A DNA stretch of 64,000 nucleotides from Siphonodentalium dalli (Eukaryota > Mollusca > Scaphopoda > Gadilida > Siphonodentaliidae), in contig CP136065.1 in NCBI GenBank assembly GCA_032622095.1, forward strand, positions 100,137,343-100,201,342. Direction: 5' to 3'. Of this stretch, positions 36,015 to 47,304 are shown one piece after another. Position numbers and translations under genes: made by a program. A model generated the notes under the pieces. The model was given only the letters and a program-made list of their open reading frames with translations, was not told the origin of the DNA and did no database searches. How positions within the stretch are numbered: position 1 is the stretch's first letter; each line of letters begins with the position of its first letter.

Positions 36015-37720
36015 CTTCTTCATCTGAAATGCCACCAAAAAGAAAGAAAGAAGAAGAAAAATTGTGTCAAAATTGTGTAAAATTTCATGGTTGTAAAATG
36101 GCTGGTATAGTGTGATGTGGCCAGGAATGAAACCGGACTGATGTATATATAGCCATATATTAATCCGTTGTTAAAGAAATGTTTGGAAAGGTATTTCAAT
36201 GCCACTATTTCAAAAATATTTCCAAGAACGGATAACAGTGAGATTGGTCGGTAATTGTCAGTAACGGATGGGTCATTTTTTATGAATTGGAATAACATTC
36301 GCCTGTATCCAAGAATCGGGAAAGCCTCCCGATTCAAAGGACATTAAAAATAAAATACGAAGAAGGACTACTATTCTGTTAATCGTTCCGTGTAACATAC
36401 GAACGGTAATTCCGTCGTGACCGTGTGCTTAATTTGGTTTGGTCGATTAGATGGCTTCAGTTATCTATCGTCGATCGTGACAGGCAAATCGGATGTTATT
36501 GTCACATTTGTTTTCGGAAAATAGGAAGGTTGCATTTAGAATTGTCGATATCTGAATTGGCAACACATTTTTCATTAAGGAGACAGGCTTTGGAATCGGC
36601 ATCAAACACTAAATTTCCGCTGCTGTTTCGCAGAGGTCGAATGCAAGTTCGGTGCATTATCAAGAAGCTCTTTGACAATGTGCCAGAATTTTTTTGCGGA
36701 TGGGTCGGACTTTATTGAAGTCTCCAGATCTTGATCAAATTTAGCTTTTGCATACTTTTTCATGTTGTTTACAGAATTTCTAATCTTTTTTGACCTATAA
36801 TCCAATCTTTCGGCCTCCCTGATTTATGGGCTATGCGGGGTAAACGATTTCTGCTGCTGCTGGCAGATCTTAGTTAAGAATTTAACCAATATTTGTCGTT
36901 TTTTTCGTATAAGAACTTTCTTTCTGGGAACTGTTTCTTTCATAATTGTAAGAACTTTTCTGGAGAATGCACAAGTCGCCGAAATAAGTGCTTGCAGCAT
37001 GTTATTCCAATCCACTTCAAACATCATTGACCGAGCCCGTTCAAAATCGGAATTTCGATACTGCCAAACAGTACTGTACGGTAAAATGACTTTTGGAGAA
37101 TATACTCAACGGCGACGTATGCATATACTGCATAGTGGTCTGATATACCGAGATCCAAAACATCGGCATGGTAAGATACAACATCTTCACTGACTAGAAT
37201 GGGGCCGAGGAGTGGGGAAACTCAATCAGGTTTCGTTCACGGCAGGCATCTTTTATGGTATTTATTTGGACCCGGGGTTGATCGCGTTTGAGATGAAATC
37301 TCCTGTGAGTATTATTAGCGGCAGTTTAAGATCCAATGCAATGCCGATAAACTCATCTAAGAGTTTCCAATAGTCATGATCGCAAAATTGATCAGATGTT
37401 AAGATATATGCACAATATATAGCTAGTTTGGGGCATATACATTCTGAACCACATGACCGAGTTATCGAATTCCAGTTCCGGTATATATACGCAAAAATGT
37501 ATATGGTTTGCAAAATAGACTGCAATGCCACCCCCCAGAGTTGGATCCATTATTTCTTATTGGTTCACAAAAGGATTGGATCAATATATTTTCGGATGGA
37601 AACGTATCATCAATGTGTGTTTCAGTAAAGCAAATCACATCATAATCATTTAGCAAGTAGGCAATTTTGGCGAGTTTGTCTCTTATGTTTAGATGAAAAA
37701 CCGAAATATGTGCAGCTCAT
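36015..37720 (-). pseudogene. Decayed LINE of a second family, endonuclease to early RT
   Basis: Reading down the minus strand, the order is: endonuclease start with LNIRDKLAKIAYL and VICFTETHIDD (about 37705-37590); a piece with PLIILTGDF (37531-37262); a pre-RT piece rich in Lys/Arg (37027-36824); KKFWHIVKELLDNAP (36805-36602); and the RT entry NDPSVTDNYRPISLLS (36337-36020). Several frame changes occur and the similarity ends before RT motif A, so it is a truncated dead copy. FTETHIDD and NYRPISLLS are typical of CR1/L2-like APE-type LINEs. The sequence differs clearly from the LINE at 40155-55490. Confidence 0.8.
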
Positions 37721-38200
37721 CCGAAGAGGAAGTCGAATTTGTCCAGGATGTGGATGGATGTCTCCCCAAATAATCAGGAGTATAGAGCTACAAGCAGCAT
37801 CAGTCGGACAGATGTTTTTAGTCCTGATACATGTATATTGATGGAGAAACTTTTTTTTCCAAAATACTTTCGGAGATCAAAGCCACAATTAGCGTAGGTG
37901 AAAAGCCCTATCGAAGCACGGTACTGTTGGATACAAATCCCCATGAGAGCTGGTACAGAGGTAAAGTTCCAATTTGTGCTTCGGAAAGGGAATCCCAAAC
38001 ATCAGAAGAATCAGCTCATCTATATAACATAGACCGGGGGTGATAAACTTGTATGCTATCAATATGAATTTGGTTTGGTAATTTGGATTACATTGTATAT
38101 TAGCATGTTGTGTAAAAACTTCATTCCTCGGTTTCGAAAAATACTCATTTACAAAAATATAAATGTTTAACAATAAATCGGACCTCCGACATCTTGTCTT

Positions 38201-40154
38201 GACTGTCGGCCTTTGCAAATTCGAGGGAGAATCTAATGGGCTTCATCAATGTGTGTAAAGTTAACAAAAGCGGTTCTCAGTGTTTCTGGACAGGTAACCT
38301 AATGGGGGATGAGTTGACATTAAGCGCTGCTGTAACGTGCAGGCAGACTCGAATGGGGGGGGGGGGCATCACTGGCGAGCCCATATATCATGTCATGTCA
38401 TTTGCACGAAGATGGGAGAGGCACGAGCCTACATGCCACGTCAGCTGAAGAAATTGAGATTTCTGTAGATTTAGTAGTCTTCACAGTGTATTCCGGTTCA
38501 CTTTTAGAGAACAATATTACAGTTTTAGACGCTAGATTTGCAAACACATATAATTTATTGCCCGAAAATTACCCTCAGAATTCAAGGCGACTACACTCCA
38601 CCATCTCGAGCAGGACACATCCCCAGTAATGGTCACACATAATTATGTAGTTTACCCAGGTTTACCCCATAACTTTCTTCTATGTCTCTCTGTCTGTGTT
38701 CTATAGAAATTCACGGGGGACCATGTAGACGGCACCAAAGGGGTTTCACAGCGGTAACTTTTTCCGAGAAAGATAATGGTCCGGATTGGATTTGTCTAAA
38801 CTGACGCTATTGTTGTCAGGGCAGAAAAGGGAGGAGGGGGCAGAACAACTTTTATCGCCGAAATCCACCAAAGTTATGCATAATGATCTCCATGGTATGA
38901 TGAATCTAATGGTGTGGTTTAAAGATGTCAAAACTGGCGCCGTTCGAGTCGGGGGTGCACGGAAGGGGAGAGGGGCACAAAAACTGACATTTTGAGCACC
39001 GATTTACACCGAATTGATACACGTTCTTCTCCATGACACGAGGAATTTAATCGTGTGATTTAAAGACGACAACTTGGTGCCGTTTGGGTGAGAGATAGGA
39101 GGGGGCACTAAATTTGATAAGAATTTGTTTAGTCGCGGATTACCACCAAACTTATAAATAATAATCTCCGTGATATCAGGAGTCTAATTGTGTCGTTTAG
39201 CGATGTCAAAAGTTCGAGTCAGTGTGCACGGACGGAGAGAGGGACACAAACAATTGATAACAACTATAGTTAGCGCCGATTTCCACCAAATTGTTACATA
39301 TTCATCTTCGTGATACGAGGAATCTAATCGTGTGGTTTAAATACGCCAAATTGGTGCCGTTTGGATGAGATGGGGGCACCAAATTTGATACGAAGTTAGT
39401 TAGTCGCCGATTTCCACCAATTTTATATATCTGTGCCACTAAATATATAATGAGAGGCCAGTAATCGTGTTTATGGATGCTGTGCGGGGAAATAGCTTTT
39501 CATAGTATACTGTATAAAAGGTTACTATATAAACGTGTTTGTCGATTGTCTTCGGGTGAACTGTTATAGGGTGAATTGCTTACAGGAGTCTTGAAGATGG
39601 AGTGAACATTGGGAGATAAGAAATTATTTGATGTACTGGGTGCACCGTCACACATCACTGCGCGGGTAGAACGTGGATCCAGCACTGAAGACACCACTAT
39701 AATTGTGGTCGATAAGTGGTGGGGATGATACAGTCTGGGTGAACGTCGACTCTATATTTGAAATATAGAGTCTGGAGCTAATGTCACCAAAATCATTTCT
39801 ATTCAGCGAAGAGCTTCCCCAAAATGACGTCACGGATTTTTAAAAATACATCGATGATTGACAGGTGTCCCCACGTGTTATTTGTTGTGCTTCGTAATAA
39901 CAAGGCCTGTGTCGCGACATAAACTTACAGAAGATAATATTTGTCGTGTGTGCGACTATTCTTTTTCGGGAGATGAACTCGCTGCATCAACGGGAAAGCT
40001 GCATCCGAGAGCAAAAAATAAGGTCGTCATCAAAAATGATGCTTTAGAACTATTTAAAAGCATAAAATTAAGTCATTTCCTCGGTGTTTAACTTTCAGAT
40101 GACTTTTTTAGTTTTACGACAAATAATTTGATTTGCAAACCATGTTACAATAAA
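38201..40154 (+). repeat. 1.95-kb direct repeat, left copy
   Basis: This block is repeated at 55491-57443 with only about ten differences noticed (single-base changes and one G-run length change). It begins GACTG(T/C)CGGCCTTTGC and ends TGTTACAATAAA. It contains a 150-bp tandem block (about 38830-39440), a short perfect hairpin (GACTCTATATTTGAAATATA region, 39746-39775) and an exon-like stretch at 39931-40154. The LINE starts immediately after it. The copies are not LTRs in the usual sense: there are no TG...CA ends, and the element between them is a LINE. Confidence 0.9.
39931..40154 (+). pseudogene. CxxC...CxxC exon-like fragment with in-frame stop (left copy)
   Basis: After the acceptor-like ACTTACAG (to 39930) one frame reads EDNICRVCDYSF, a basic stretch with GKLHPRAK, then SHFLGV, one TAA stop, LSDDFFSFTTNN and LICKPCYNK. 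Two CxxC pairs about 60 residues apart suggest a zinc-binding module of an unrecognised protein. The stop replaces one codon in an otherwise continuous frame. In this copy the LINE begins directly after the last Lys codon. The same stop is present in the right copy. Confidence 0.4.
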
Positions 40155-40589
40155 TGCCTACATGACGTGACGTTAAGATGTAAACACGATCAGCGATTGC
40201 TCTCCTGAAAATAATGTATTTCTTCTGTTTAAAAGAGTGTTCGGAAACACAATTCTCACGATCTTCAGTTTACATACCCTAGAATGGATTGAGGATATTA
40301 TATTTCTAAACTTTGTTCCTATTTCGCAGATGGGTATGTGACTTTTGATACTAATGCTTGTGCATTGTGCATGAACCCCTAAGTGCCAAATCTCGCCCAA
40401 AATAGTGCTCGTTTGAACATATTCCCACAAATTTTAAATTGAACATCTCCGCCCAATATGGAGTGATGTGGATCCAATATTGTGCAGGAGCCAGTTCGGG
40501 TCAATCGAAAATTGACAACAGTGTCTCGAGGCTTGGTCATCACTCACCAATCGACGGATTATTGTATTGAAGAACTGGTGATCAGCATT
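40155..40589 (+). other. LINE 5' UTR
   Basis: Non-coding lead from the direct-repeat boundary to the first in-frame ATG of ORF1. The ORF1 frame stays open upstream of that ATG to about 40482. An internal promoter is expected for a LINE here, but no motif was identified. Confidence 0.5.
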
Positions 40590-42167
40590 ATGTCGGATAT
40601 GCAGAGCAGCGCGAGTCCTTATCAAACGTGCTCACCAAACGTGCAGTTAATTGACGGACAGCAGTTCACCATACTCCGCAATGCGACAGAACCGCTAGAC
40701 ACCCACTCTAGCATTAACTTCGATGACCCCACCCCTCAAAGGAGTGAAGTGGTGTCTGCCAGTGACTTAATGACAATGTCTCATCTCCCAAAAGATAAGT
40801 TTGTGAACGAGCTGCTACTCAGTACTGCCTCTAATGTGTCTTGGCTGAAAACCATACGGCGAAATGTATTTTCTGAAGCACAGGTTTCAAACCCTGAAGT
40901 AGCCAACAGTGACCTCAAACAACGTTATCAACGGTCGGGTGGAGTGCCCGTAGAAAATAAGCTCGCATGTGACATCTTCCACTTAATTTTCTACCTCAGC
41001 GGTGGATCACTGACTGAGATTAAAGATATATTGACATCATCACCGGATCTGCAACCAGAGTCCTCTCAAACGCCCCGACCAGTACCAAGCCTGTGTCCCT
41101 GTGGGTCAATCTGCGTGCAGGATAAAATCATAGAGATACATTCTTCTATTACTCTTGTTAAAGCAGACATTACCCGCCTTACAGCTTCTATCGAGAATCC
41201 AGATGGTATCTTCGGTTCGAGGCTGAAGTCAATCGAATCAGATGTGAAGGAGACACGCACAGAAATCGAGACGTTGAAGTATGAAATTGGTGTAATTGCT
41301 ACCCAATCAGATTCTAATAAAACAATGCTTGAAGAACTGAGAAAAGCCTGTCCCAGTAAAACCGATTCCGGAAAACAAAATTCGTCCATAAATATGTCTT
41401 TCCTGGATGAAATAGAGAAAGTTATTGGATCTGCGGAAGTTGTGTGCAGTGCAACACTAAGTAAACTAACTGATATTAGTTCTTCTGTTGCTGTTACCGA
41501 GGAAGCAAGTGCTAGGATTGACAAACTCAACAATTCTGCTAGAGTTGCAATCGAGAAAACTGACAGAAATGTCGACTCAATGGGGAGCTACTTTGAGCAG
41601 TTGTTCCAGACGCTCATTGATAACTATGAGCCTCGACTTTTCTCTCTAGAACAGCAACACAAGGACAAGCCTGTGGAGCGTCAGCAGAACTTCAGTTGTT
41701 CCCGAGCTTCTTACGCTGACACTGCAAGCGCGAGTAAGAATTCTAGAGAATATGATGCCAATTTCTCTGCAAATTCCATTCCTGTTTCAATGGAATATGA
41801 TACGTCTTACCAACTCGGCTCCCCGATTCATTCTAGCTCAGCCATTGCCGGTCGGAGTCATGACAATCATTTCCAGGATACAGAATATCCACCAGACACA
41901 AAGAGTCTTTATGTAGGTGGTGTTGGACCCTACGATAACCAGAATATGATCCGCAAATACCTTGTGAATCGTGGGATAACCCCATCTTATGTGAAAGTCA
42001 TGGCATCTAAAACAGTTCCGGATGGTAAATCAGCCAGAATCACTATACCAACGGAGTCATGTTCTCTTATTGCTTCTTCCAATTTCTGGCCTCCAGGTGT
42101 ATATAGTCGCCCGTGGAGAGGCTCAACTGCCAAACCAAAAGACTCGTTCTACATTCATCATGGATGA
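40590..42167 (+). CDS. LINE ORF1 protein, 525 aa
   Basis: ORF1 proteins bind LINE RNA and form the ribonucleoprotein used in retrotransposition. The first ATG in the frame is at 40590; the frame is open to 40482 without an ATG. Residues about 60-160 look globular and helical (FVNELLLSTASNVSWLK...). A Cys cluster (CPCGSICVQDK) follows, and then a long heptad-like stretch rich in Glu, Lys, Ile and Leu (ITRLTASIE...TRTEIETLKYEIG) that should form a coiled coil. A Ser-rich linker leads to the C-terminal module YVGGV...VMASKTVPDGKSARITI...FWPPGVYSRPWRG. FWP-x-GV-x-x-R-x-W endings are typical of ORF1 in several invertebrate LINE families. No CCHC knuckle is present. Its stop overlaps the ORF2 start. 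Confidence 0.85.
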   Translation: MSDMQSSASPYQTCSPNVQLIDGQQFTILRNATEPLDTHSSINFDDPTPQRSEVVSASDLMTMSHLPKDKFVNELLLSTASNVSWLKTIRRNVFSEAQVSNPEVANSDLKQRYQRSGGVPVENKLACDIFHLIFYLSGGSLTEIKDILTSSPDLQPESSQTPRPVPSLCPCGSICVQDKIIEIHSSITLVKADITRLTASIENPDGIFGSRLKSIESDVKETRTEIETLKYEIGVIATQSDSNKTMLEELRKACPSKTDSGKQNSSINMSFLDEIEKVIGSAEVVCSATLSKLTDISSSVAVTEEASARIDKLNNSARVAIEKTDRNVDSMGSYFEQLFQTLIDNYEPRLFSLEQQHKDKPVERQQNFSCSRASYADTASASKNSREYDANFSANSIPVSMEYDTSYQLGSPIHSSSAIAGRSHDNHFQDTEYPPDTKSLYVGGVGPYDNQNMIRKYLVNRGITPSYVKVMASKTVPDGKSARITIPTESCSLIASSNFWPPGVYSRPWRGSTAKPKDSFYIHHG

Positions 42168-43215
42168 ACAACATAACATAAATTGTGAAACAATTGTATA
42201 TACCCCTCTTAACTTAATTTCGTGGAATGCAACCGGTATCCAATCCAGCGCTTCATATCTTACTTCACTGTTAAATGATCAAGTATATGACGTGGTTGGA
42301 ATTTCTGAACATTGGCTAGATCCAAACACTTTGACATTTCTAGATACGATCCACCCAAATTACACAAGTATATCTAAGTGTGGCAGAGTCATTGTAACGA
42401 AAACGGGTGGCAGCTACTGTCGGGATGGAGTAGCGTTTCTCATAAATAAATCTAAGTCCCAGAATACCTCAACAGTCAGCGTGGATAATGAACGAATCAT
42501 TGGGATTCGACTTAGACTTGAATACAACCAGTTCTTATTTATCTTCCAAGTGTATTTTCCTGGTACTAATCACCCAGACGAATTATACGCACAATGTCTG
42601 TCAGATATGACCGATCTAATTAATGTATTCTCGTCTCATGGCTCAATCGTTCTAATGGGTGATTTTAATGCCCATCTCGATAAATCAAACGCTCCTCCCA
42701 CTAGCCTGGGCTCAAAGCGATCCTCCAGATCGGCTGGGCTTAAACATTTCTTAAGTCAACATCAGATGATATCTCTGATGGTGTTACCCACTTGCAAAGG
42801 CCCAACTGTGTCATACGTACCTTATTCAGATGATTCATCATCTTCTCTTCTAGATCACATTATCATACATGAATGTAGAGTAGATCTTATATCTAATAAC
42901 GAGATATTAGATGACAGTGCTACCAACACATCGAATCATCGACCAGTGAGATGCAACACTCTCATTCCCTCTCTTACGAACAATAACTCCAAAAGCGACA
43001 ATCGAAAAACAATAAATTGGCAAAAGCTTGATGTTGAATTATATAAAAGCTATGTATTAGATAGTATCGCAAATATACCAAGCGCACTCAGTAACAAGAG
43101 TGAAGTGGATGCAGCTTACACAAGCCTAGTTAGCGCTATGTTGTCTGCTGCTCAAATGGCAAGTCCCACACCTCACAGTCGACAAAATTCCAAACCATAT
43201 TGGGGCCGTGACATT
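42160..43215 (+). CDS. LINE ORF2, 5' part: apurinic/apyrimidinic endonuclease domain
   Basis: The ATG at 42160 lies inside ATGGATGA, which also holds the ORF1 stop (8-bp overlap), so ORF2 is probably reached by termination-reinitiation. Residues about 18-260 form the APE-type nuclease that nicks target DNA: NLISWN (Asn18/Asn23), SEHWL with Glu50, GDFNAH with Asp168/Asn170, a LDHIIIHE region, and SNHRPV at about 258-263. The usual S-D-H of the last motif is S-N-H here. The coding sequence is broken after codon 352 by the 9.56-kb insertion. Beyond 43215 the frame runs into inserted DNA and stops at 43443, so any protein from here would lack reverse transcriptase. Confidence 0.9.
43210..43215 (+). 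repeat. 6-bp target-site duplication, left (GACATT)
   Basis: GACATT immediately precedes the AGAAGAATAGCC terminus and is repeated right after the other terminus at 52780-52785. In ORF2 it encodes Asp-Ile. One copy is the original LINE sequence, since the frame continues exactly across a single copy. Confidence 0.95.
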
Positions 43216-43246
43216 AGAAGAATAGCCGGCTCGTTACCCCCACATC

Positions 43247-43440
43247 TAAAAATAGAATTTGTGGGTCTAAAATTGGTTGTACTAAAATATTCCCAAAATA
43301 TCAAAACCCAAAAAAAAAATTCAAAACTTCCAAAATTTATTTTTTCCAAAAAATTTCAAAAACCCAAAACTTCCAAAAAATTTCAAAACCCCAAAATTTC
43401 AAAAAAAGAAAAAATTTCAAAACCCTCAAAATTATTTCTC
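43247..43440 (+). repeat. A-rich TTTCAAAACTTCC subterminal tract, left
   Basis: After CATCTAAAAATAGAATTTGT and a conserved stretch containing GTTGTACTAAAATATTCCC, repeated words of the type TTCAAAA, CTTCC and CCCAAAA fill nearly 200 bp. The same head and repeat type recur at the centre (47690-47880). The mirror tract is 52555-52748. Confidence 0.85.
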
Positions 43441-44213
43441 TAAAAAAACAGTTTAAATAAAAAATTTATAACGAGTTTTCGGTTTCTGATAATCTCGATA
43501 TTAAAAAATGTCGAATGTTAAATTATTTGCGCGTAATATCTTTCGTTATTTTTTTTGTTCAAATATTTTTCATGAAATTATTAATCGATGTTTAGAAATA
43601 GCTTTATTGGACATTGTGACCATCGGTATGAATGCATACATTCCAGTGTTTATCGGACGCAGTTCATACATATATAATTGTCATACCTGAAAATAGACAC
43701 CATTACTCTTACATAAATAATAAAGAGCGTTTATTCTTTACACTCTCTATCCCAGATGAAGTTATTGAGTATATGACAGGTGTGTATTATCGTGAATTAT
43801 TGGAAGTATTGAGATGTACTATCTTGAATCACGAGCGGACAACCCCCAGAATGAACTGTCATATTCGATGGAACATATTATGTACACGTGATCACACACG
43901 ACATTGTGGGTAACAATGTGTCTTTCACACCTTGCTTTACCAAATGAATTCTATTATATTCCCGTTCACAATTATATGCCATTCAGAAAACATATCGATT
44001 TAATGTCTGAGCAGAATTAGTTGTTTAACGGGTTAGTATCAATTAAGGTTGATAAACTGTGTCATTGTTAGCATTAACACGATAATTAGTTATCCAAAAC
44101 ATGCATACATATTACGTCCAGGTCGTGAGACACTCAATTATAGAAATTGCTTCGGTGTCATTGTTATAACAACATTACGTAATAACCACTTATCACTCCA
44201 TTCACACTTACGC

Positions 44214-46440
44214 TTTGGACATTTTATCAGTTTATCACGTGATCACTAAATGTGGCAATCGGGTATCCACCGATGCCTGCAATATATTATTTATAATAAT
44301 TGGACTCATTGATCTCACGTGAATAATACTCTTAGTTGTTCCAATAAAATAGTTATCAAATTCGATCACCAATAGATTTGACTGTGGAATGTAATGACCT
44401 TTAACTTATTTATCGATCTAAAGGGACACTCATTATGAATGAATGTTAACAATACAAGCGCACGAATGAAGAGCGTTGAACATATACGAAATTACTACAC
44501 GAATGAATTGAACCTTGAAATTTATATTTCACATCTTACCAACAACAGCTACAGACATAATCATAGTATTATACTGTCTTGCATGTACACACGCTATGAC
44601 ATCATTAAAGGCGGACAATCCACTCACGGTGTGACAACAGATACGAACATAGGCATAGTGTTATACAGTCTTCTATGTACCCACGCTATGACACCATTAA
44701 CGTACAATGGATGTTAGGTCTATGACTCTTGAGTATGCACCAATCAATGAGCAAATGAGCAAAAAAATGAGCAAATGAGCAAAAAAATGAGCAAATGAGC
44801 AAGAAAATGAGCAAATGAGCAAGAAAATGAGCAAATGAGCAAGAAAATGAGCAAATGAGCAATAAAAATGAGCAAATGAGCAAAAAAATGAGTAAATGAG
44901 CAAGAAAATGAGCAAATGAGCAAGAAAATGAGCAAATGAGCAAGAAAATGAGCAAATGAGCAAATGAGCAAGAAAATGAGCAAAAAAATGAGCAAATGAG
45001 CAAAAAATGAGCAAATGAGCAAAAAAATGAGCAAATGAGCAAGAAAATGAGTAAATGAGCAAGAAAATGAGCAAATGAGCAATAAAAATGAGCAAATGAG
45101 CAAAAAAATGAGCAAATGAGCAAAAAAATGAGCAAATGAGCAATACAAATGAGCAAATGAGCAAAAAAATGAGCAAATGAACAAAAAATTTAGCAAATGA
45201 GCAAAAAAATGTAATTCTGCTGTGGTTAAGCAGTCCATTATTTAGGGCATACCTGTATGTAGGCCTATCAGTGGATGAATAGTCTGCCGGAGAAGTACTG
45301 TGTAGACAGGTCTTGTCGGTAAGAGAGTCAGACGAGAAGTGAAGACTCGGCTATTAAAACATAGTAATGCGATAGCGAACATCAAACGAGTCTGCGCACG
45401 CATATCTGTCAAAAGGATACAATAGCAGTCATTGGTCAATTTATCCCCGGTGTCAGCTCAGTACCCAATCGGGACGAAGCCGAAGGTCAACTCATTTTTT
45501 TTTGCTCATTATAGTACGTCACTTGGACATTTTATCAGTTTATCACGTGATCACTAAATGTGGCAATCGGGTATCCACCGATGCCTGCAATTTATTATTT
45601 ATAATAATTGGACTCATTGATCTCACGTAAATAATACTCTTAGTTGTTCCAATAAAATAGTTATCAAATTCGATCACCAATAGATTTGACTGTGGAATAT
45701 AATGACCTTTAACTTATTTATCGATCTATGTTAGAACATGGTCTTAACAAAAAACTTGACCATAACAAAAATTACCTTACATTTATGCATGAATCTAATT
45801 AGACCATACGTAAATATTGTCAGCTTATCGTCTGATGAGCAAATCCGATGTTTATCAAAAATAGTACAACTTCCAGTTGGTAATTACTCTTACGAATGAA
45901 GAGCGTTGAACATATACGAAATTACTACACGAATGAACTGAAATTTATATTTTCACATCTTACCAACAACAGATATAGACATAGTCATAGTGTTATACTA
46001 TCTTACATGTACCCATGCTATGACATCATTCGAAGGGGCAATACACTCAAGGAGTTAAAGTGACACGAAACAAGGGACGTGATGTAATATTGGTGTTTGA
46101 ATCTTAAAGGAACACAAGACACTCTAAAGGGACACTCATTATGAATGAATGTTAACAATACAAGCGCACGAATGAAGAGCGTTCAACATATACAAAATTA
46201 CTACACGAATGAATTGAACCTTGAAATTTATATTTCACATCTTACCAACAACAGCTACAGGCATTATCATAGGGTTATACTGTCTTGCATATACACACGC
46301 TATGACATCATTAAAGGCGGACAATCCACTCACGGTGTGACAACAGATACAGACATAGGCATAGTGTTATACAGTCTTCTATGTACCAATGCTATGACAT
46401 AATTAAAGGGGGATAATACACGCACGGTGTGGAATGTTAA
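44214..46440 (+). repeat. Direct duplication within the left arm
   Basis: GGACATTTTATCAGTTTATC and about 200 following bases (44217-44420) recur at 45528-45728. The next block, starting GGGACACTCATTATGAATGA (about 44421-44700), recurs at about 46126-46400. Between the two copies sits the minisatellite. A shorter third echo of GAAGAGCGTTGAACATATAC is at 45898. The mirror arrangement is in the right arm. Confidence 0.85.
44746..45210 (+). repeat. (ATGAGCAAATGAGCAAAAAA)n minisatellite, left arm
   Basis: Alternating ATGAGCAA and ATGAGCAA(A/G)AAA words of about 9 and 12 bp run for about 465 bp. All frames on the complementary strand stay open, giving false proteins of HFFAHLLIFLLICSF type. The right-arm array is about 85 bp longer. 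Confidence 0.95.
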
Positions 46441-46535
46441 AGTGACACGTGGTAAGGGACGTGATGTAATATTGGTGAAACCCCCTCCCCAACTTATAGA
46501 TATATAACGAAGACGAGAATAACATGTTGATGAAG

Positions 46536-46541
46536 TTTATT
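46536..46541 (-). promoter_or_regulatory. Poly(A) signal AATAAA of the left zinc-finger ORF
   Basis: On the minus strand AATAAA lies 6 bp after the stop codon at 46547, giving a very short 3' UTR. The right arm has the same arrangement at 49373-49378. Confidence 0.6.
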
Positions 46542-46546
46542 GAAAT

Positions 46547-47116
46547 TTAATCATTGTCTGAATCTTCGACCGTTAGATTTACTTCTAAGAGTTTCTTGAA
46601 TTTTCTCATCGCTTCATCTGCAGCCCATTCATTATTATATCCGTGTTTGGTCAGTTTGACCATTTTCTTCATGATCATGGTATGTATGCGTGATGTTTTC
46701 AATCGATACTGGTATTCTATTAATCGTCTATAACTTTTGAGAAACAGAGCAAACTCTGTGTCGATGGTATCCTCTTTTCCCGACATGCTCTCATCTCCCG
46801 AAATGCTCTCTTCTTCTTTCACATCATTGGTGACGCGTTTCATCATACTTTTGAATGTGTCCATCTCGTTGACACATCGCGCAGCTTTCTTAAGACCGAA
46901 TACCGTTCTACTACCGACGACATTACCATCTTCTGAATCTGATAGCGTTCCCCGTTCATCTTCATCTGAATCTAGAACCGCTTCGTCAGATTCATCGGTA
47001 TCTTCTCCGAAGAGAGTTGGTTTTGTCTCGGACATAACTCCGTGTTTAATCTGTTTATGTCTTTGTAGATTGTAGTTCGTCGATAAAATAATGCCACATA
47101 AATCACACCTGTGCAT
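46547..47116 (-). CDS. C2H2/acidic protein of the palindromic element, left copy, 189 aa
   Basis: An N-terminal finger C-x2-C-x12-H-x4-H (Cys4, Cys7, His20, His25) is followed by a strongly acidic stretch at about residues 38-68 (Asp/Glu/Ser, with EDTDESDEAV and SDEDERGTLS). The C-terminal half is charged and probably helical, with a Lys/Met-rich part (HTMIMKKMVKL). A single finger plus an acidic segment suggests nucleic-acid binding or transcription control of the element; this is an inference. I do not recognise a named family. The first four codons overlap the end of the 64-codon frame upstream. The other copy differs noticeably only at residue 3 (Arg here, Gly there), so both arms keep an open gene. 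Confidence 0.7.
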   Translation of the reverse strand: MHRCDLCGIILSTNYNLQRHKQIKHGVMSETKPTLFGEDTDESDEAVLDSDEDERGTLSDSEDGNVVGSRTVFGLKKAARCVNEMDTFKSMMKRVTNDVKEEESISGDESMSGKEDTIDTEFALFLKSYRRLIEYQYRLKTSRIHTMIMKKMVKLTKHGYNNEWAADEAMRKFKKLLEVNLTVEDSDND

Positions 47117-47297
47117 TATCGCGAATTATTGGAAGAACCATCACTCTTATACGTAGCGATAAAAAGAGAGAATAAGGTGTGGTATACAACCGTCGCGCTA
47201 AGAGTACGTTCGTCCCGGGGCTAGGGTATAGATATTTGACCGCCGGTGATTCAATTAATGCCAATTTATCAGTATGGTACTCTATGTATTCATTCAT
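47103..47297 (-). CDS. 64-aa overlapping frame, left copy
   Basis: The ATG at 47297 lies 7 bp past the stop of the polyQ/basic frame, and its stop overlaps the zinc-finger start by 14 bp. The product begins MNEYIEYHTDKLALIES and ends with a hydrophobic Leu/Ile/Val-rich stretch (YSLFLSLRIRVMVLPII). It could be a small membrane-associated protein, or only leader sequence between two genes. The frame is also open upstream to 47360 in a different phase from the polyQ gene. Both arms keep it open. Confidence 0.35.
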   Translation of the reverse strand: MNEYIEYHTDKLALIESPAVKYLYPSPGTNVLLARRLYTTPYSLFLSLRIRVMVLPIIRDNAQV

Positions 47298-47304
47298 GAT
47301 TTGG

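Noticed and set aside
40482-40589. Longer ORF1 starting at 40482
   Set aside because: That position is GTG; the first in-frame ATG is 40590, which is the expected eukaryotic start.
41066-41533. 155-codon minus frame inside LINE ORF1
   Set aside because: Shadow of the ORF1 coding strand; no domain.
44686-45238. Three overlapping minus-strand frames of 156-164 codons, and plus-strand equivalents at 50672-51309
   Set aside because: They are translations of the GAGCAAAT minisatellite, which lacks stops in that direction in all frames.
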